Below, in pieces: positions 17,113 through 25,493 of a stretch of DNA of 49,475 bases. Both the position numbers and the translations under genes were made by a program. A model generated the notes under the pieces. That model was not told where the DNA came from, ran no database searches, and saw only the letters and a program-made list of their open reading frames with translations. Origin of the DNA: Neisseriaceae bacterium HSC-16F19. Its GTDB lineage: Bacteria; Pseudomonadota; Gammaproteobacteria; Burkholderiales; Neisseriaceae. Within the stretch, counting starts at the first letter, position 1; each line of letters starts with the position of its first letter. The stretch spans positions 1 to 49,475 of the forward strand of contig NZ_JALJZY010000018.1 in the NCBI RefSeq assembly GCF_024171525.1. The letters are read 5' to 3'.

Positions 17113-17959
17113 GGTGCACCTCCATGGGAATGTGGTCGGCGGTATAAACGGGTGCGTTGACGGCGGCAAATTTCACCACGGCCAGCGCCCGGCTTGCGCC
17201 GTCGTGTGTGACGGCATTGATGACCAAACCGGCTTCTTCACCGGCCTCGTTGACCAGTTTGTCACCCGCGGCCAGGGCGGTGTGTGCGCCCAATAATACC
17301 AGGCCGCGTTTCACCTGGCCGCGGTATTGCGCGCGGGCAATGATTTCCTGGCCGGGATAACAGCCTTTTTTGAAGTGTACCGCGCCGTTGCGGTGCTGGT
17401 TGAGCATTTGTGCCACGCTGGTTTCGCTGGTGGCGGCACTGATCCACGGCACACCGGCGCTCAGGGCTTGCAGCTGCCATTGCCGTTCGATGTCGGCGCG
17501 GTGCGGCGGCAGTGCACCGGTTTCGCCCACACACAAGGCCGGGCCTTGCGGCGGCGGCAACAGCCATACACCGTTTTCTTCGCGGGCGGCAAAATCCAAG
17601 GGGGCAATGCTGCTCGGTGCGGGCGGTGTGCTGTCTGTGCCCGGCCATCCGGCCACCGACCAATCGGGCAAATGTGTGAAGCGCACTTTGCTGCGCAACA
17701 CATACATGCTCAGGCGCTTGACCACGGCCGCAGCCACATCGGCGGCCAGCAGCAGCAGCATGTCTTCACCGCGGTTGAGCACCAGCATATTGGCCACTAC
17801 CCGCCCCTTGGGGGTGTTGTAGGTGGCGTAACAGGCGTGTCCGGCGGGCAGGTGGGCGATGTCGTTGGAAAGCTGGCTGTGCAGAAAGGCGGCGCGGTCT
17901 TCACCTTCGGCGCGCACCACTGCAAAAAAAGGCAACAGGCTGCCTGAAAGCATGTCCAT
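17084..17959 (-). CDS. ygfZ: folate-binding Fe-S cluster protein YgfZ
   Basis: 291 residues, GcvT-like fold. The signature KKGCYPGQEI with C200 identifies the YgfZ/CAF17 family, tetrahydrofolate-dependent proteins that help build or repair certain iron-sulfur enzymes such as MiaB. Start at 17959 (MDMLSGSLLPFFAVVRAEG) is chosen by family alignment; a second Met lies two codons on. A DUS overlaps the 5' end (17937-17948). The downstream exported-protein gene overlaps its 3' end. Confidence 0.88.
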   Translation of the reverse strand: MDMLSGSLLPFFAVVRAEGEDRAAFLHSQLSNDIAHLPAGHACYATYNTPKGRVVANMLVLNRGEDMLLLLAADVAAAVVKRLSMYVLRSKVRFTHLPDWSVAGWPGTDSTPPAPSSIAPLDFAAREENGVWLLPPPQGPALCVGETGALPPHRADIERQWQLQALSAGVPWISAATSETSVAQMLNQHRNGAVHFKKGCYPGQEIIARAQYRGQVKRGLVLLGAHTALAAGDKLVNEAGEEAGLVINAVTHDGASRALAVVKFAAVNAPVYTADHIPMEVHHVFFELPPS

Positions 17960-18049
17960 GGGTCGTTCCCGGTTGTTCTGTCTCAAGCACCTTATATAAA
18001 GGCAGGTATATCCGAATACAAGGTGGGGCTTGTGCCCGATTGTAGCAGC

Positions 18050-18075
18050 AAAAAGCGCCTGCACAAGGCAGGCGC
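18050..18075 (-). terminator. terminator of the HTH regulator gene
   Basis: On the minus strand: GCGCCTGC, loop CTTGT, GCAGGCGC, then TTTTTGC. It lies 17 bases after the stop of the gene at 18093-18377. Confidence 0.75.
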
Positions 18076-18092
18076 GGTATCGGGGGATGGGC

Positions 18093-18377
18093 TTACGCTT
18101 TGGCCACTTCCGCTTTCAGGGCGGAGTAGATTTCCGGATGCTTTTCCTTGAGCTTTTCGCTGATCAGCACATCGGCCCTGTTGAGTTTGGCAATGTCCAG
18201 CTGCTCGATGTGTACCAGACGCACCAGCTCGCGTACCGGTTTGGGCATGGTGCGGCCGGCTTCGTAGCGGGAGCCGCCCGATTGGGTTACACCCACCTGG
18301 CCCCAGAATTCAATCTGGTTTAAGCCCAGTTTTTTGCGGATGTCGCGGATGTTGTTGATGGGTTTGAATGCTTTCAT
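18093..18377 (-). CDS. helix-turn-helix regulator, XRE-like
   Basis: 94 residues. Residues about 10-45 (IRDIRKKLGLNQIEFWGQVGVTQ) are an XRE-type helix-turn-helix; the C-terminal half is basic and helical. Similar short regulators are common in Neisseriaceae chromosomes. Its target is unknown. It is preceded by a 470-base AT-rich spacer and followed by its own terminator, so it appears to be a single-gene unit. Confidence 0.8.
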   Translation of the reverse strand: MKAFKPINNIRDIRKKLGLNQIEFWGQVGVTQSGGSRYEAGRTMPKPVRELVRLVHIEQLDIAKLNRADVLISEKLKEKHPEIYSALKAEVAKA

Positions 18378-18852
18378 TTGTCTTTAAAAACCTTATTTAA
18401 AATGTGATGTATGTTTCAAAAAATACCCGGATGCAGATTTTTGCAAAATCGTAGCATTAAATGCTAATGCCGCAGCCATGATTGTGCGTGATTATGTCGA
18501 TAAGTGGCCGGTTTAGCAAATGGGTTTGCACGGATTTGGAGGAAATGGGGCAGTATTTACATGTGTTAATGGGTGTTCTTGAGGGCAAAAGTAGGGATTT
18601 GTTATATAAATAGCTGAAATTAAAAAAAAAAAAATAAAAGAAAATATTCTTTTGGTATATCCAATTGTTATTGTGCAACATGGCAACTGTAACAAAAGTG
18701 ATACATTCCGGATGGCATACGAGGGAATTGGTTAAAAAGCTCTAAATATTTTGTTATTTTGTGAAAAATGACTCTAATTGAGTTAATTGCTACATTATTT
18801 TCGATCGCGGTGTAGTCAGGTTACATAACATGTAAACAACCTATACTTGGCA
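18378..18852. other. AT-rich intergenic region upstream of the HTH gene
   Basis: No gene is supported here. It holds a run of 13 A residues (18622-18634) and a TTACAT-AAC-ATGTAA inverted repeat (18821-18835) just past the menA stop. Base composition is much more AT-rich than both flanks. It should contain the promoter of the HTH gene; I could not choose a convincing one. Confidence 0.5.
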
Positions 18853-19803
18853 TTAAATGCTTATTGCTATCATCGCAGCACCGTGACCCATTACCCACAG
18901 CAGTACAAAGCGGCTCAAGGAGGCCAGTTGGCGGTTGTATTCGGTGCGGCCTGCGGGTTGTTGCGCGCGGGCGATGCTGGCCGCGTGGCGGCGGTAAAAC
19001 ACGGTCAGCGCGACCGCGGTAAGCGGCCACAGCCAGGCAGGCAGGGCATGGGCGAGCCATACGGCCCAGCTGGCGGCAGCCAGCAACAATAATAAGACGT
19101 GATAAATCAGGCCGCCGCGCGCACCCAAACGCACGGCGAGGGTGTGTTTGCCGTTTGCGGCATCGTTTTCGCGGTCGCGCAGATTGTTGATATTGAGTAC
19201 CGCGGCACACCACAGACCCACGGCATTGGCAGCGGCGGCGGCGGGCAGGTCGGCTTGGGCGCCGAAGAGCAGGGCGCCGCCCAAAACACCCACCCAGCCG
19301 AAAAACAGCCACACCGCCACATCGCCCCAACCGGCGTAGCCGTAAGGCCGCCTGCCGCCGGTATAAAACCAGGCTGCGGCCAAGGCGGCGGTGCCGGCGG
19401 CCAACCACGGCCACCAGTGTGCGGCCAAGCCGGACAAATGCGGCAGGGCGGTGTGGAGCAGCCACAGGCCGCTGAGGGCGCACAGGCTGCCTGAAACCCA
19501 CAGTACGCGGCGCATGGCGGCAGGGGTAATCCATTGGGCGGCGAGTACGCGCACGGGGGCGTCGCTGCGGTCGCGGTCGGTGCCGCGCATGCCGTCGCCG
19601 TAGTCGTTGGCGAGATTGCAGAAGATTTGCAGCAGCAGGGTGGTGCTCAGCAGCAATGCAAACACGCCGATATGAAACCGCCCTTGCAGGGCGGCGGTGA
19701 GGGTGGCGGCCAGCACGGTGGCGAGCGACAAGGGCAGGGTGCGCGGACGCAGGGCGGTGAGGATGACGCGCCAGAAGCCGGGCGGGGTAGCGGGTGTGTT
19801 CAT
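18853..19803 (-). CDS. menA: 1,4-dihydroxy-2-naphthoate polyprenyltransferase MenA
   Basis: 316 residues with about eight membrane segments. The prenyl-diphosphate-binding block NLANDYGDGMRGTDRDR and the second Asp-rich region NINNLRDRENDAANGK are characteristic of MenA. The enzyme attaches the polyprenyl tail in menaquinone synthesis at the inner membrane. Its presence suggests the organism makes menaquinone as well as, or instead of, ubiquinone; ubiB lies nearby. Other men genes are not in the window. Confidence 0.88.
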   Translation of the reverse strand: MNTPATPPGFWRVILTALRPRTLPLSLATVLAATLTAALQGRFHIGVFALLLSTTLLLQIFCNLANDYGDGMRGTDRDRSDAPVRVLAAQWITPAAMRRVLWVSGSLCALSGLWLLHTALPHLSGLAAHWWPWLAAGTAALAAAWFYTGGRRPYGYAGWGDVAVWLFFGWVGVLGGALLFGAQADLPAAAAANAVGLWCAAVLNINNLRDRENDAANGKHTLAVRLGARGGLIYHVLLLLLAAASWAVWLAHALPAWLWPLTAVALTVFYRRHAASIARAQQPAGRTEYNRQLASLSRFVLLWVMGHGAAMIAISI

Positions 19804-19849
19804 GGGGTTGAAACCGGCAGGATTTAATTATTGAAGAAAGCTGCGCTGC

Positions 19850-20434
19850 TTAGCTTGATTGTCGGGTGATACCGCCATAAACAGGGTCAATAATATATTG
19901 GTTGTTTTCGAGTGCTTCGGCGTATCCGGCCAATAGTTCGCGTAAGGATACGGCAATGATTTGGCGTGTCGGATCGTCAGGCCAAACTCGAATAATTTGG
20001 CCTGTATGTCCGTTCGGTGCCGGATCCAAATCAATCATTAGGCTCTCACCAGCGGCACCGGCAGTGAAGGGAATCCATCGGGGATTCCACCAGTAATTCG
20101 GCTTGATCCCATCATCAGACTCACACCCATAGTCTGAATCATCCTCACAAAAACCGTCGTCTTCGTACAGATAAAGCCACATCTCATATTCGGCAAGAAT
20201 GCGGTTGACGGACAGCCATTCTTCACCCATGAAGAAACTATTGCCGCCTGCTTCGCCATTATGGATGCGATACAACTCTTTAAAATCCTCTGGTAAAGGG
20301 AAACCAAGCAATGATTCCAAACGGGCAAAGTCCGTATCATTGGCACCTGCCCTAAGTTCTATTTTTCTCTCAGGTTGGCTGACGTTTTCGAGTCGGGCTA
20401 TTTGGGTTTTGATACGGATGAGTAGGTTTTCCAT
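19850..20434 (-). CDS. SMI1/KNR4 family protein
   Basis: 194 residues. The pattern LESLLGFPLPEDFKELYRIHNG followed by WIPFTAGAAGESLMIDLDP is the SMI1/KNR4 (SUKH-type) fold. In bacteria such proteins often serve as immunity proteins against contact-dependent or polymorphic toxins, but no toxin gene is adjacent here. Composition is more AT-rich than its neighbours menA and ubiB, which hints at transfer. It could also be a stand-alone cytoplasmic protein. Confidence 0.82.
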   Translation of the reverse strand: MENLLIRIKTQIARLENVSQPERKIELRAGANDTDFARLESLLGFPLPEDFKELYRIHNGEAGGNSFFMGEEWLSVNRILAEYEMWLYLYEDDGFCEDDSDYGCESDDGIKPNYWWNPRWIPFTAGAAGESLMIDLDPAPNGHTGQIIRVWPDDPTRQIIAVSLRELLAGYAEALENNQYIIDPVYGGITRQSS

Positions 20435-20499
20435 TAATTGATATTCCTGGAATTGATAAAGTATTGCAGTAGGTACGAGATGGCAGTCCGACCGCTAAA

Positions 20500-22173
20500 T
20501 CAATGTTTGCCGGAGCGCCAGATAGACCAGATTACCCACATACTGTTGGCAAAGGCCAAGAGATAACCGATAAGGCCGAAAAAGGGCAGGCCGAAGAGTT
20601 TGGGGCCGGCGTCGATGTTCATCACGATGGACGAGCCGACAATCAGCGCGGCGGTCACAATGCCCATGGTCAGGCGGTTGGTGATGCGGTCGAGCTGGTG
20701 GTTGAGGTGTTCGATGCGCTCAATATCCAGATTAACGCTGAACTGGCCTTTCTGGATACGGCGGCTCAAGCGCAGCACGTTTTGCGGCAATTCGTCCGCC
20801 ACCTGGGTGAGCATTTGCGCGTGCATGCGGCTTTTGCGGAACACATGGCCGGGCTCGAAACGCAGGCGCATGATGTCCTGCACAATCGGTTTGGCGTGCG
20901 CCAGTAGTTCGAAATCGCCGTCCAGGCGTTTGACCACGCCTTCCAGGGTAATCAGGGTTTTGAACAGCATCACCAAATCGCCGGGCAGGGTGAGCTCGTG
21001 GGTGCGCATGATGTGGGTGATGTCGTTGATAACCTGGCTGATGCGCAAGTCTTTCATGGCGGTGTGCTCGTAATTGAGCAGCATTTCCAGCACATCGGCA
21101 CCGAGCAGGTTTTCGTCCGGCAATTCGCCCTGCGCCCAATTGCTCAGCACATATTGCATGGCAAAGGGGTCGCGGGCAATCAGGGCGTTGATGAGGGTGA
21201 TGATTTCGCGGCGGCGCGAGGCACCGAGATTGCCGACCAGACCGAAATCGATGAGGCTGATGCGGCCGTCGCGGCTGATGAAAATATTGCCCGGATGCGG
21301 GTCGGCATGGAAAAAACCGTGCTGCAAAATCATGCCCAACAGTGCGTCGGTGACGCGGGTGGCGAGCAGGCGGCGGGTATCTGCATCCAGGGTCTCCACC
21401 GGCAAATCTTTCAGTAAAGTATCGTCAATAAATTCTTGAACCAGCAGTTGGCGGTTAGAATACGCGGCGAAAACTTGGGGGATGCGGATAAATTCGTGGC
21501 CCTCATAGGCACGGCCGAAACGCTGCAAATAGCGCAGCTCTACCGATAAATCGGTCTCTCTGGCGAGCGAACGGGCAAAATACTGCACCATTTGCACCGG
21601 CCGGTAGCGGCGCGATTCCGGAATTTCGGCTTCAATCAGATTGGCGATATGCGTTAAAATGCGTAAATCGGCGGCAATGGTGGCATCGATGTCCGGCCGC
21701 TTGATTTTCACCGCCACTTCTTCGCCGCTCACCAGCACCGCACGGTGCACCTGCGCAATGGAGGCACTGCCGATGGGACGCGGGTCGATGTGGCGGAACA
21801 CCCGGTCCAAAGGCTGTTCCAGCTGTGCCTGGATGAGCGCGCGGATGTCGTCGGTGGCAATGGGCCGCACATTGCTTTGCAATTCGGCAAAGGCATCGGT
21901 CCATTCGCTGCCGAAAATGTCCACCCGGGTGGACAATACCTGGCCGAGCTTGATAAAGGTCGGCCCCAATTCTTCAAATGCACGCCGCATCCGTTGCGGC
22001 ATGCTTAAATAGCGGTGCTGGTGCGCCGCTTCTGCTGCCTGCTTGTCCTGGCGGAAATTGACCGACAGGCGCAAACGCTGGAAGAAACCGCTCAAACCGT
22101 AACGCGCCATGATGGCGGCGATTTCGCGGAGGCGGGCCAGGTCGCCCATGGTGGTGAAATGGTTTCTGAACAT
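20500..22173 (-). CDS. ubiB: UbiB, atypical kinase of ubiquinone biosynthesis
   Basis: 557 residues. ABC1/UbiB motifs in order: FIKLGQVLSTR, IGSASIAQVHRA (Ala-rich loop), EVAVKIKRP, QEFIDD, FHADPHPGNIF and LIDFGLVG; two C-terminal hydrophobic helices anchor it in the membrane. UbiB is an ATPase/kinase-like protein needed for aerobic ubiquinone synthesis. ATG at 22173 (MFRNHFTTMGDLARLR) is chosen because family alignment begins there; upstream in-frame residues are not conserved and run into a DUS. Divergent from the NlpC/P60 gene. Confidence 0.9.
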   Translation of the reverse strand: MFRNHFTTMGDLARLREIAAIMARYGLSGFFQRLRLSVNFRQDKQAAEAAHQHRYLSMPQRMRRAFEELGPTFIKLGQVLSTRVDIFGSEWTDAFAELQSNVRPIATDDIRALIQAQLEQPLDRVFRHIDPRPIGSASIAQVHRAVLVSGEEVAVKIKRPDIDATIAADLRILTHIANLIEAEIPESRRYRPVQMVQYFARSLARETDLSVELRYLQRFGRAYEGHEFIRIPQVFAAYSNRQLLVQEFIDDTLLKDLPVETLDADTRRLLATRVTDALLGMILQHGFFHADPHPGNIFISRDGRISLIDFGLVGNLGASRRREIITLINALIARDPFAMQYVLSNWAQGELPDENLLGADVLEMLLNYEHTAMKDLRISQVINDITHIMRTHELTLPGDLVMLFKTLITLEGVVKRLDGDFELLAHAKPIVQDIMRLRFEPGHVFRKSRMHAQMLTQVADELPQNVLRLSRRIQKGQFSVNLDIERIEHLNHQLDRITNRLTMGIVTAALIVGSSIVMNIDAGPKLFGLPFFGLIGYLLAFANSMWVIWSIWRSGKH

Positions 22174-22279
22174 GCGGGTGGAGACCAACAATAATCGTGT
22201 GCGCGGCACAGCATAACACAGGCGCGGCCCTTTCAGGCAGCCCTTTGCGGTGTACACGGGCAATCAAACGGACTGACTT

Positions 22280-22837
22280 ATGAAATGGATGCACAAATGG
22301 CTGACGCTGGCCACGGCCTGCCTGTGTTTGACCACACTGGCGGTGGCACCGGCGCTGGCCGAACCCGAGGGCTTGGACAATGCGGCCCTGGAACGCCTGA
22401 TTAACGACCGCACCCTGGGCGGCAACCAAAGCAGCAATCACGACGAAGCGGGCGATTTGCTCATGAACGCCATGGGGCTTTTGGGCGTGGCCTACCGCTT
22501 CGGCGGCAATTCGCCGGTGAGCGGTTTGGATTGCAGCGGTTTTATGCAGTATATCTTTAAGAAAAGCATGCGCATCAACCTGCCGCGCACCTCGGCGGAA
22601 ATGGCCACCGTGGGGCGCGCCGTCGAACGTAGCCAGCTGCAACCCGGCGACATGGTGTTTTTCCGCACTTCCGGCGGCGGGCGCATTTCCCATGTGGGCA
22701 TGTACATCGGCAACGGCCGCATGGTACACGCACCGCGTTCGGGCAAGAATATCGAAATCGTCGGCATCACCAGCGGCTACTGGCACCAGAAATACGCCAC
22801 CGCCCGCCGGGTGAGCAACAGCGACCGCTTCCGTTAA
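22280..22837 (+). CDS. NlpC/P60 peptidoglycan endopeptidase
   Basis: 185 residues. A signal peptide (about 1-27, ending APALA) precedes a C40 peptidase domain with catalytic C85 in LDCSGF, H138 in SHVGMYIG and a third residue H150 in MVHAP. Such enzymes cut between D-Glu and diaminopimelate in the periplasm. The domain fills most of the mature chain; no lipobox and no LysM domain is visible. It is followed 12 bases later by a small conserved-looking gene. Confidence 0.9.
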   Translation: MKWMHKWLTLATACLCLTTLAVAPALAEPEGLDNAALERLINDRTLGGNQSSNHDEAGDLLMNAMGLLGVAYRFGGNSPVSGLDCSGFMQYIFKKSMRINLPRTSAEMATVGRAVERSQLQPGDMVFFRTSGGGRISHVGMYIGNGRMVHAPRSGKNIEIVGITSGYWHQKYATARRVSNSDRFR

Positions 22838-22848
22838 AGGAGACGCAC

Positions 22849-23067
22849 ATGGCCGAAATGCCGCCGCTGCCGACCTGGCGCGAGGACGACGGTACCGTGG
22901 TTGCCTGTACCGAAAAAATCAAAGTCATGGAAGAAAACATGCAGGAATTGTTTCAGGCAGCCCAAGACGCCTTTGAAGACGGCCTGCTGATGGGTTGCAG
23001 CGAAGCGCAGCTGCGCGACTACCTGCAACGCCTGGCCGCGGCGGTGGAGAATCCGTACCGGCGGTAG
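22849..23067 (+). CDS. small acidic hypothetical protein
   Basis: 72 residues, rich in Glu and Ala, largely helical (EKIKVMEENMQELFQAAQDAF). A strong AAAGGAG site lies just upstream, and a hairpin terminator follows at 23083. No membrane segment and no family recognised. It most likely shares the transcript of the NlpC/P60 gene. A partial DUS-like sequence lies within it. Confidence 0.65.
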   Translation: MAEMPPLPTWREDDGTVVACTEKIKVMEENMQELFQAAQDAFEDGLLMGCSEAQLRDYLQRLAAAVENPYRR

Positions 23068-23082
23068 GGTTTGCAGCGGTAG

Positions 23083-23110
23083 GGTGGGCATACTTGCCCA
23101 CCGTTTGTTT
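23083..23110 (+). terminator. terminator after the NlpC/P60 operon
   Basis: GGTGGGCA (23083-23090), loop TACT, TGCCCACC (23095-23102), then GTTTGTTTTT. Confidence 0.7.
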
Positions 23111-23203
23111 TTCATTATTGGCAGTTTTCAATGGTGGGTTTGTAACGCCTTGTGGTGCACATCGCCGAGCATTTTACTTTGCGCTTCATGGCCGCGCGGC
23201 CTA

Positions 23204-23237
23204 CCTTCTTTTCTTTGCGCCGCCAAAGAAAAGAAGG
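23204..23237. repeat. perfect 14-bp inverted repeat
   Basis: CCTTCTTTTCTTTG (23204-23217) pairs perfectly with 23224-23237 around a six-base GC loop. It lacks a T tail on either strand, so it is not a classical terminator. Confidence 0.7.
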
Positions 23238-23533
23238 CAAAAGAAAGGCGGCCGCGGTTGCAGGTTTGCTGCGCAAACTTCCCTCACTACGCACGGTTTT
23301 TCGGGCGGGCAACAACTCGCAGCTGCGCTGCTCAAACAGATTTGCCCTTTCTCCCCGAAAAACCGTGCTCCGTTCGGCTGCGCCAGCGGGAATGGCTGTA
23401 GCCGTGAACGTACTTGAATTAAGGCATTTATACCTAAAGCGGATACAAGTCTAAACATTTCAGGCAGCCTAATGCGGCCAGGCCAAAAAACGGGTAAAAT
23501 CCGCGCTTTTCAGGCAGCCCGGAAAACCTTCCC

Positions 23534-24574
23534 ATGACCTCCCCATCCTCCCTCAGCTACCGCGATGCCGGTGTCGACATCGATGCCGGCGACCAGCTGG
23601 TCGAAAACATCAAACCCTTTGCCAAACGCACCCTGCGCCCCGAAGTGTTGGGCGATTTGGGCGGTTTCGGCGCGCTGGTGGAAATCAGCAAAAAATATCA
23701 AAACCCCGTGCTCGTTTCCGGCACCGACGGTGTCGGCACCAAGCTCAAACTGGCTTTTGACTGGGACAAACACGACACCGTGGGCATCGATTTGGTGGCC
23801 ATGAGCGTCAACGACATCCTGGTGCAGGGCGCCGAGCCGCTGTTTTTCCTCGATTATTTCGCCTGCGGCAAACTGGATGTGGCGCGCGCCACCGATGTGA
23901 TCAAAGGTATTGCCCAGGGCTGTGAAGAATCCGGCTGCGCGCTGATTGGCGGCGAAACCGCGGAAATGCCCGGCATGTATCCGGAAGGCGAATACGACCT
24001 GGCCGGCTTTGCCGTGGGCGTGGTGGAAAAAGAGCGCGTCATCAACGGCCGCAGCATCGTCCCCGGCGATGTGGTGCTGGGACTGGCTTCCAACGGCGCC
24101 CATTCCAACGGCTATTCGCTGGTGCGCAAAATCCTCGCCCGCGACAATCCCGAACTCGACACTCCCTTTGACGGCGATACCACCCTGCGCCAAGCCATCA
24201 TCGCGCCCACGCGCCTGTATGTGAAGCCGATTTTGGCCGCTTTGCAGCAGTTCACCATCAAAGGCATGGCGCACATCACCGGCGGCGGCATCACCGAAAA
24301 CGTGCCGCGCGTGCTGCCGGACAATACCGTCGCCCAAATCGACGCCGCGGCCTGGCCCCTGCCCAAGCTCTTTCAATGGCTGCAACAGGCGGGCAATGTG
24401 GACACCCAGGAAATGTACCGCACCTTCAACTGCGGCATCGGCATGGTGGTGATCATTGCCGCCGCAGACGCCGATGCGGTGCAGCAATTCCTGCAAGCGC
24501 AGGGCGAAACCGTGTACCGCTTGGGCGAAATCCGCGCCCGCGTGGGCGACGAACACCAGACCCAGGTTGCCTGA
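23534..24574 (+). CDS. purM: phosphoribosylformylglycinamidine cyclo-ligase PurM
   Basis: 346 residues, usual length. Blocks SYRDAGVDIDAGDQLVENIKP at the N-terminus, VSGTDGVGTKLKLA and LIGGETAEMPGMY identify AIR synthetase. It closes the imidazole ring in purine synthesis with ATP. A DUS pair about 30 bases downstream serves as its terminator. Confidence 0.95.
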   Translation: MTSPSSLSYRDAGVDIDAGDQLVENIKPFAKRTLRPEVLGDLGGFGALVEISKKYQNPVLVSGTDGVGTKLKLAFDWDKHDTVGIDLVAMSVNDILVQGAEPLFFLDYFACGKLDVARATDVIKGIAQGCEESGCALIGGETAEMPGMYPEGEYDLAGFAVGVVEKERVINGRSIVPGDVVLGLASNGAHSNGYSLVRKILARDNPELDTPFDGDTTLRQAIIAPTRLYVKPILAALQQFTIKGMAHITGGGITENVPRVLPDNTVAQIDAAAWPLPKLFQWLQQAGNVDTQEMYRTFNCGIGMVVIIAAADADAVQQFLQAQGETVYRLGEIRARVGDEHQTQVA

Positions 24575-24605
24575 TTCAAAGCGTAAGGCCGTATGGTGAT
24601 GATTC

Positions 24606-24640
24606 AGGCTGCCTGAATGTGTTTTCAGGCAGCCTTTTTG
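24606..24640 (+). terminator. inverted DUS pair acting as terminator
   Basis: AGGCTGCCTGAA (24606-24617) and its inverse (24624-24635) form a 12-bp stem with a six-base loop and a TTTT tail after purM. Paired DUS as terminators are a known habit of Neisseriaceae genomes. Confidence 0.85.
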
Positions 24641-24671
24641 CAACAGTATTTCAGAAACAAGGATAAAACGG

Positions 24672-25265
24672 ATGGAAGAATGGTTGGTATTGTTGGTCTT
24701 GCTCGGTGTGGCGGTGGTATTGCCGGTCACGGTGTACAACCAGTTGGTGGAGCGCAAAAACCGCTTTCAAAATGCGTTTGCACAAATCGAAGTGCAGCTC
24801 AAACGCCGTCATGACCTCATTCCCAATCTGGTGGAAGCCGCGCGCGCCTATTTGCAGCATGAAAACGAAACCCTGGTGGCGGTGACCCAGGCACGCAATG
24901 CCGCCGTGGCGGCACTGGCCGCTGCCCATAACCACCCCGATGCCGCCGCACTGGCGGCGCTGGCAGGCCGCGAGCAGGAGCTGATGTCGGCCCTGCAGGG
25001 CCTGAATGTGCAGCTGGAAGCCTATCCCGATTTGCGCGCGGCGGACAATATGCGGCAGTTGTCCGAAGAAATCACCGCCACAGAAAACCGCATCGGCTTT
25101 GCCCGCCAAGCCTATAACGATGCGGTGGCCGATTACAACACCACCCGCCAGCGTTTCCCCCATGTGCTGCTGGCCGATTTTCTCGGCCACCGCGAAGATG
25201 CGGCACTGCTGACCTTTGCCGACAGCGCCGCTTTGCAGTCGGCGCCGCAAGCCTCGTTTTCCTAA
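24672..25265 (+). CDS. LemA family protein
   Basis: 197 residues. One N-terminal membrane segment (about 4-22), then VYNQLVERKNRFQNAFAQIEVQLKRRHDLIPNLVE, the LemA signature, and a long helical coiled-coil region. LemA proteins are membrane-anchored with unclear function; they often sit beside a membrane M48 protease or a TPM-domain protein. Here a large M48-type protease follows at 25494, after a 160-base inverted-repeat element. Confidence 0.9.
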   Translation: MEEWLVLLVLLGVAVVLPVTVYNQLVERKNRFQNAFAQIEVQLKRRHDLIPNLVEAARAYLQHENETLVAVTQARNAAVAALAAAHNHPDAAALAALAGREQELMSALQGLNVQLEAYPDLRAADNMRQLSEEITATENRIGFARQAYNDAVADYNTTRQRFPHVLLADFLGHREDAALLTFADSAALQSAPQASFS

Positions 25266-25287
25266 TCTTCATTTTCAGGCAGCCCTA

Positions 25288-25449
25288 GGGGCGAACTGAC
25301 CATTCGTTCACGGCTGCTTTTTTGTCAAAAATCGTCCGCTTCTGCGTTGAAAATGCTCGCAAGGTGTCCAACCTTGCTGCGCTTTCCGCCTTGAATCGGA
25401 CGTTTTTGCCTAAAAAATCAGCTACGCGCCCGAATGGTCAATTCGCCCC
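25288..25449. repeat. 162-bp long-palindrome element
   Basis: Ends GGGGCGAACTGACCATTCG and its inverse (25431-25449) match at 18 of 19 positions. Inside lies a second inverted pair (CAAAAATCGTCCG near 25325 with CGGACGTTTTTG near 25398) and, at the centre, GCAAGGT/ACCTTGC with a five-base loop. The whole can fold into one long interrupted hairpin. A partial DUS touches its left side and a full DUS its right side. It looks like a MITE-like or structural intergenic repeat between lemA and the M48 gene. Confidence 0.7.
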
Positions 25450-25493
25450 AGGCTGCCTGAAAACATGATGCGTCTGTTATTCACAGATTTTCT

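Larger units (their letters stand above)
23068..23533. other. non-coding region with strong hairpins before purM
   Basis: No gene is supported. It holds a terminator (23083-23110), a perfect 14-bp hairpin (23204-23237), and two partial or full DUS copies near 23460 and 23510. Several short reading frames cross it but none has a start site or recognisable product. Confidence 0.6.

Noticed and set aside
22995..23454. Several overlapping short frames in 22995-23454
   Set aside because: They lie over hairpins, have no ribosome sites and give basic, low-complexity products. The region is treated as non-coding.
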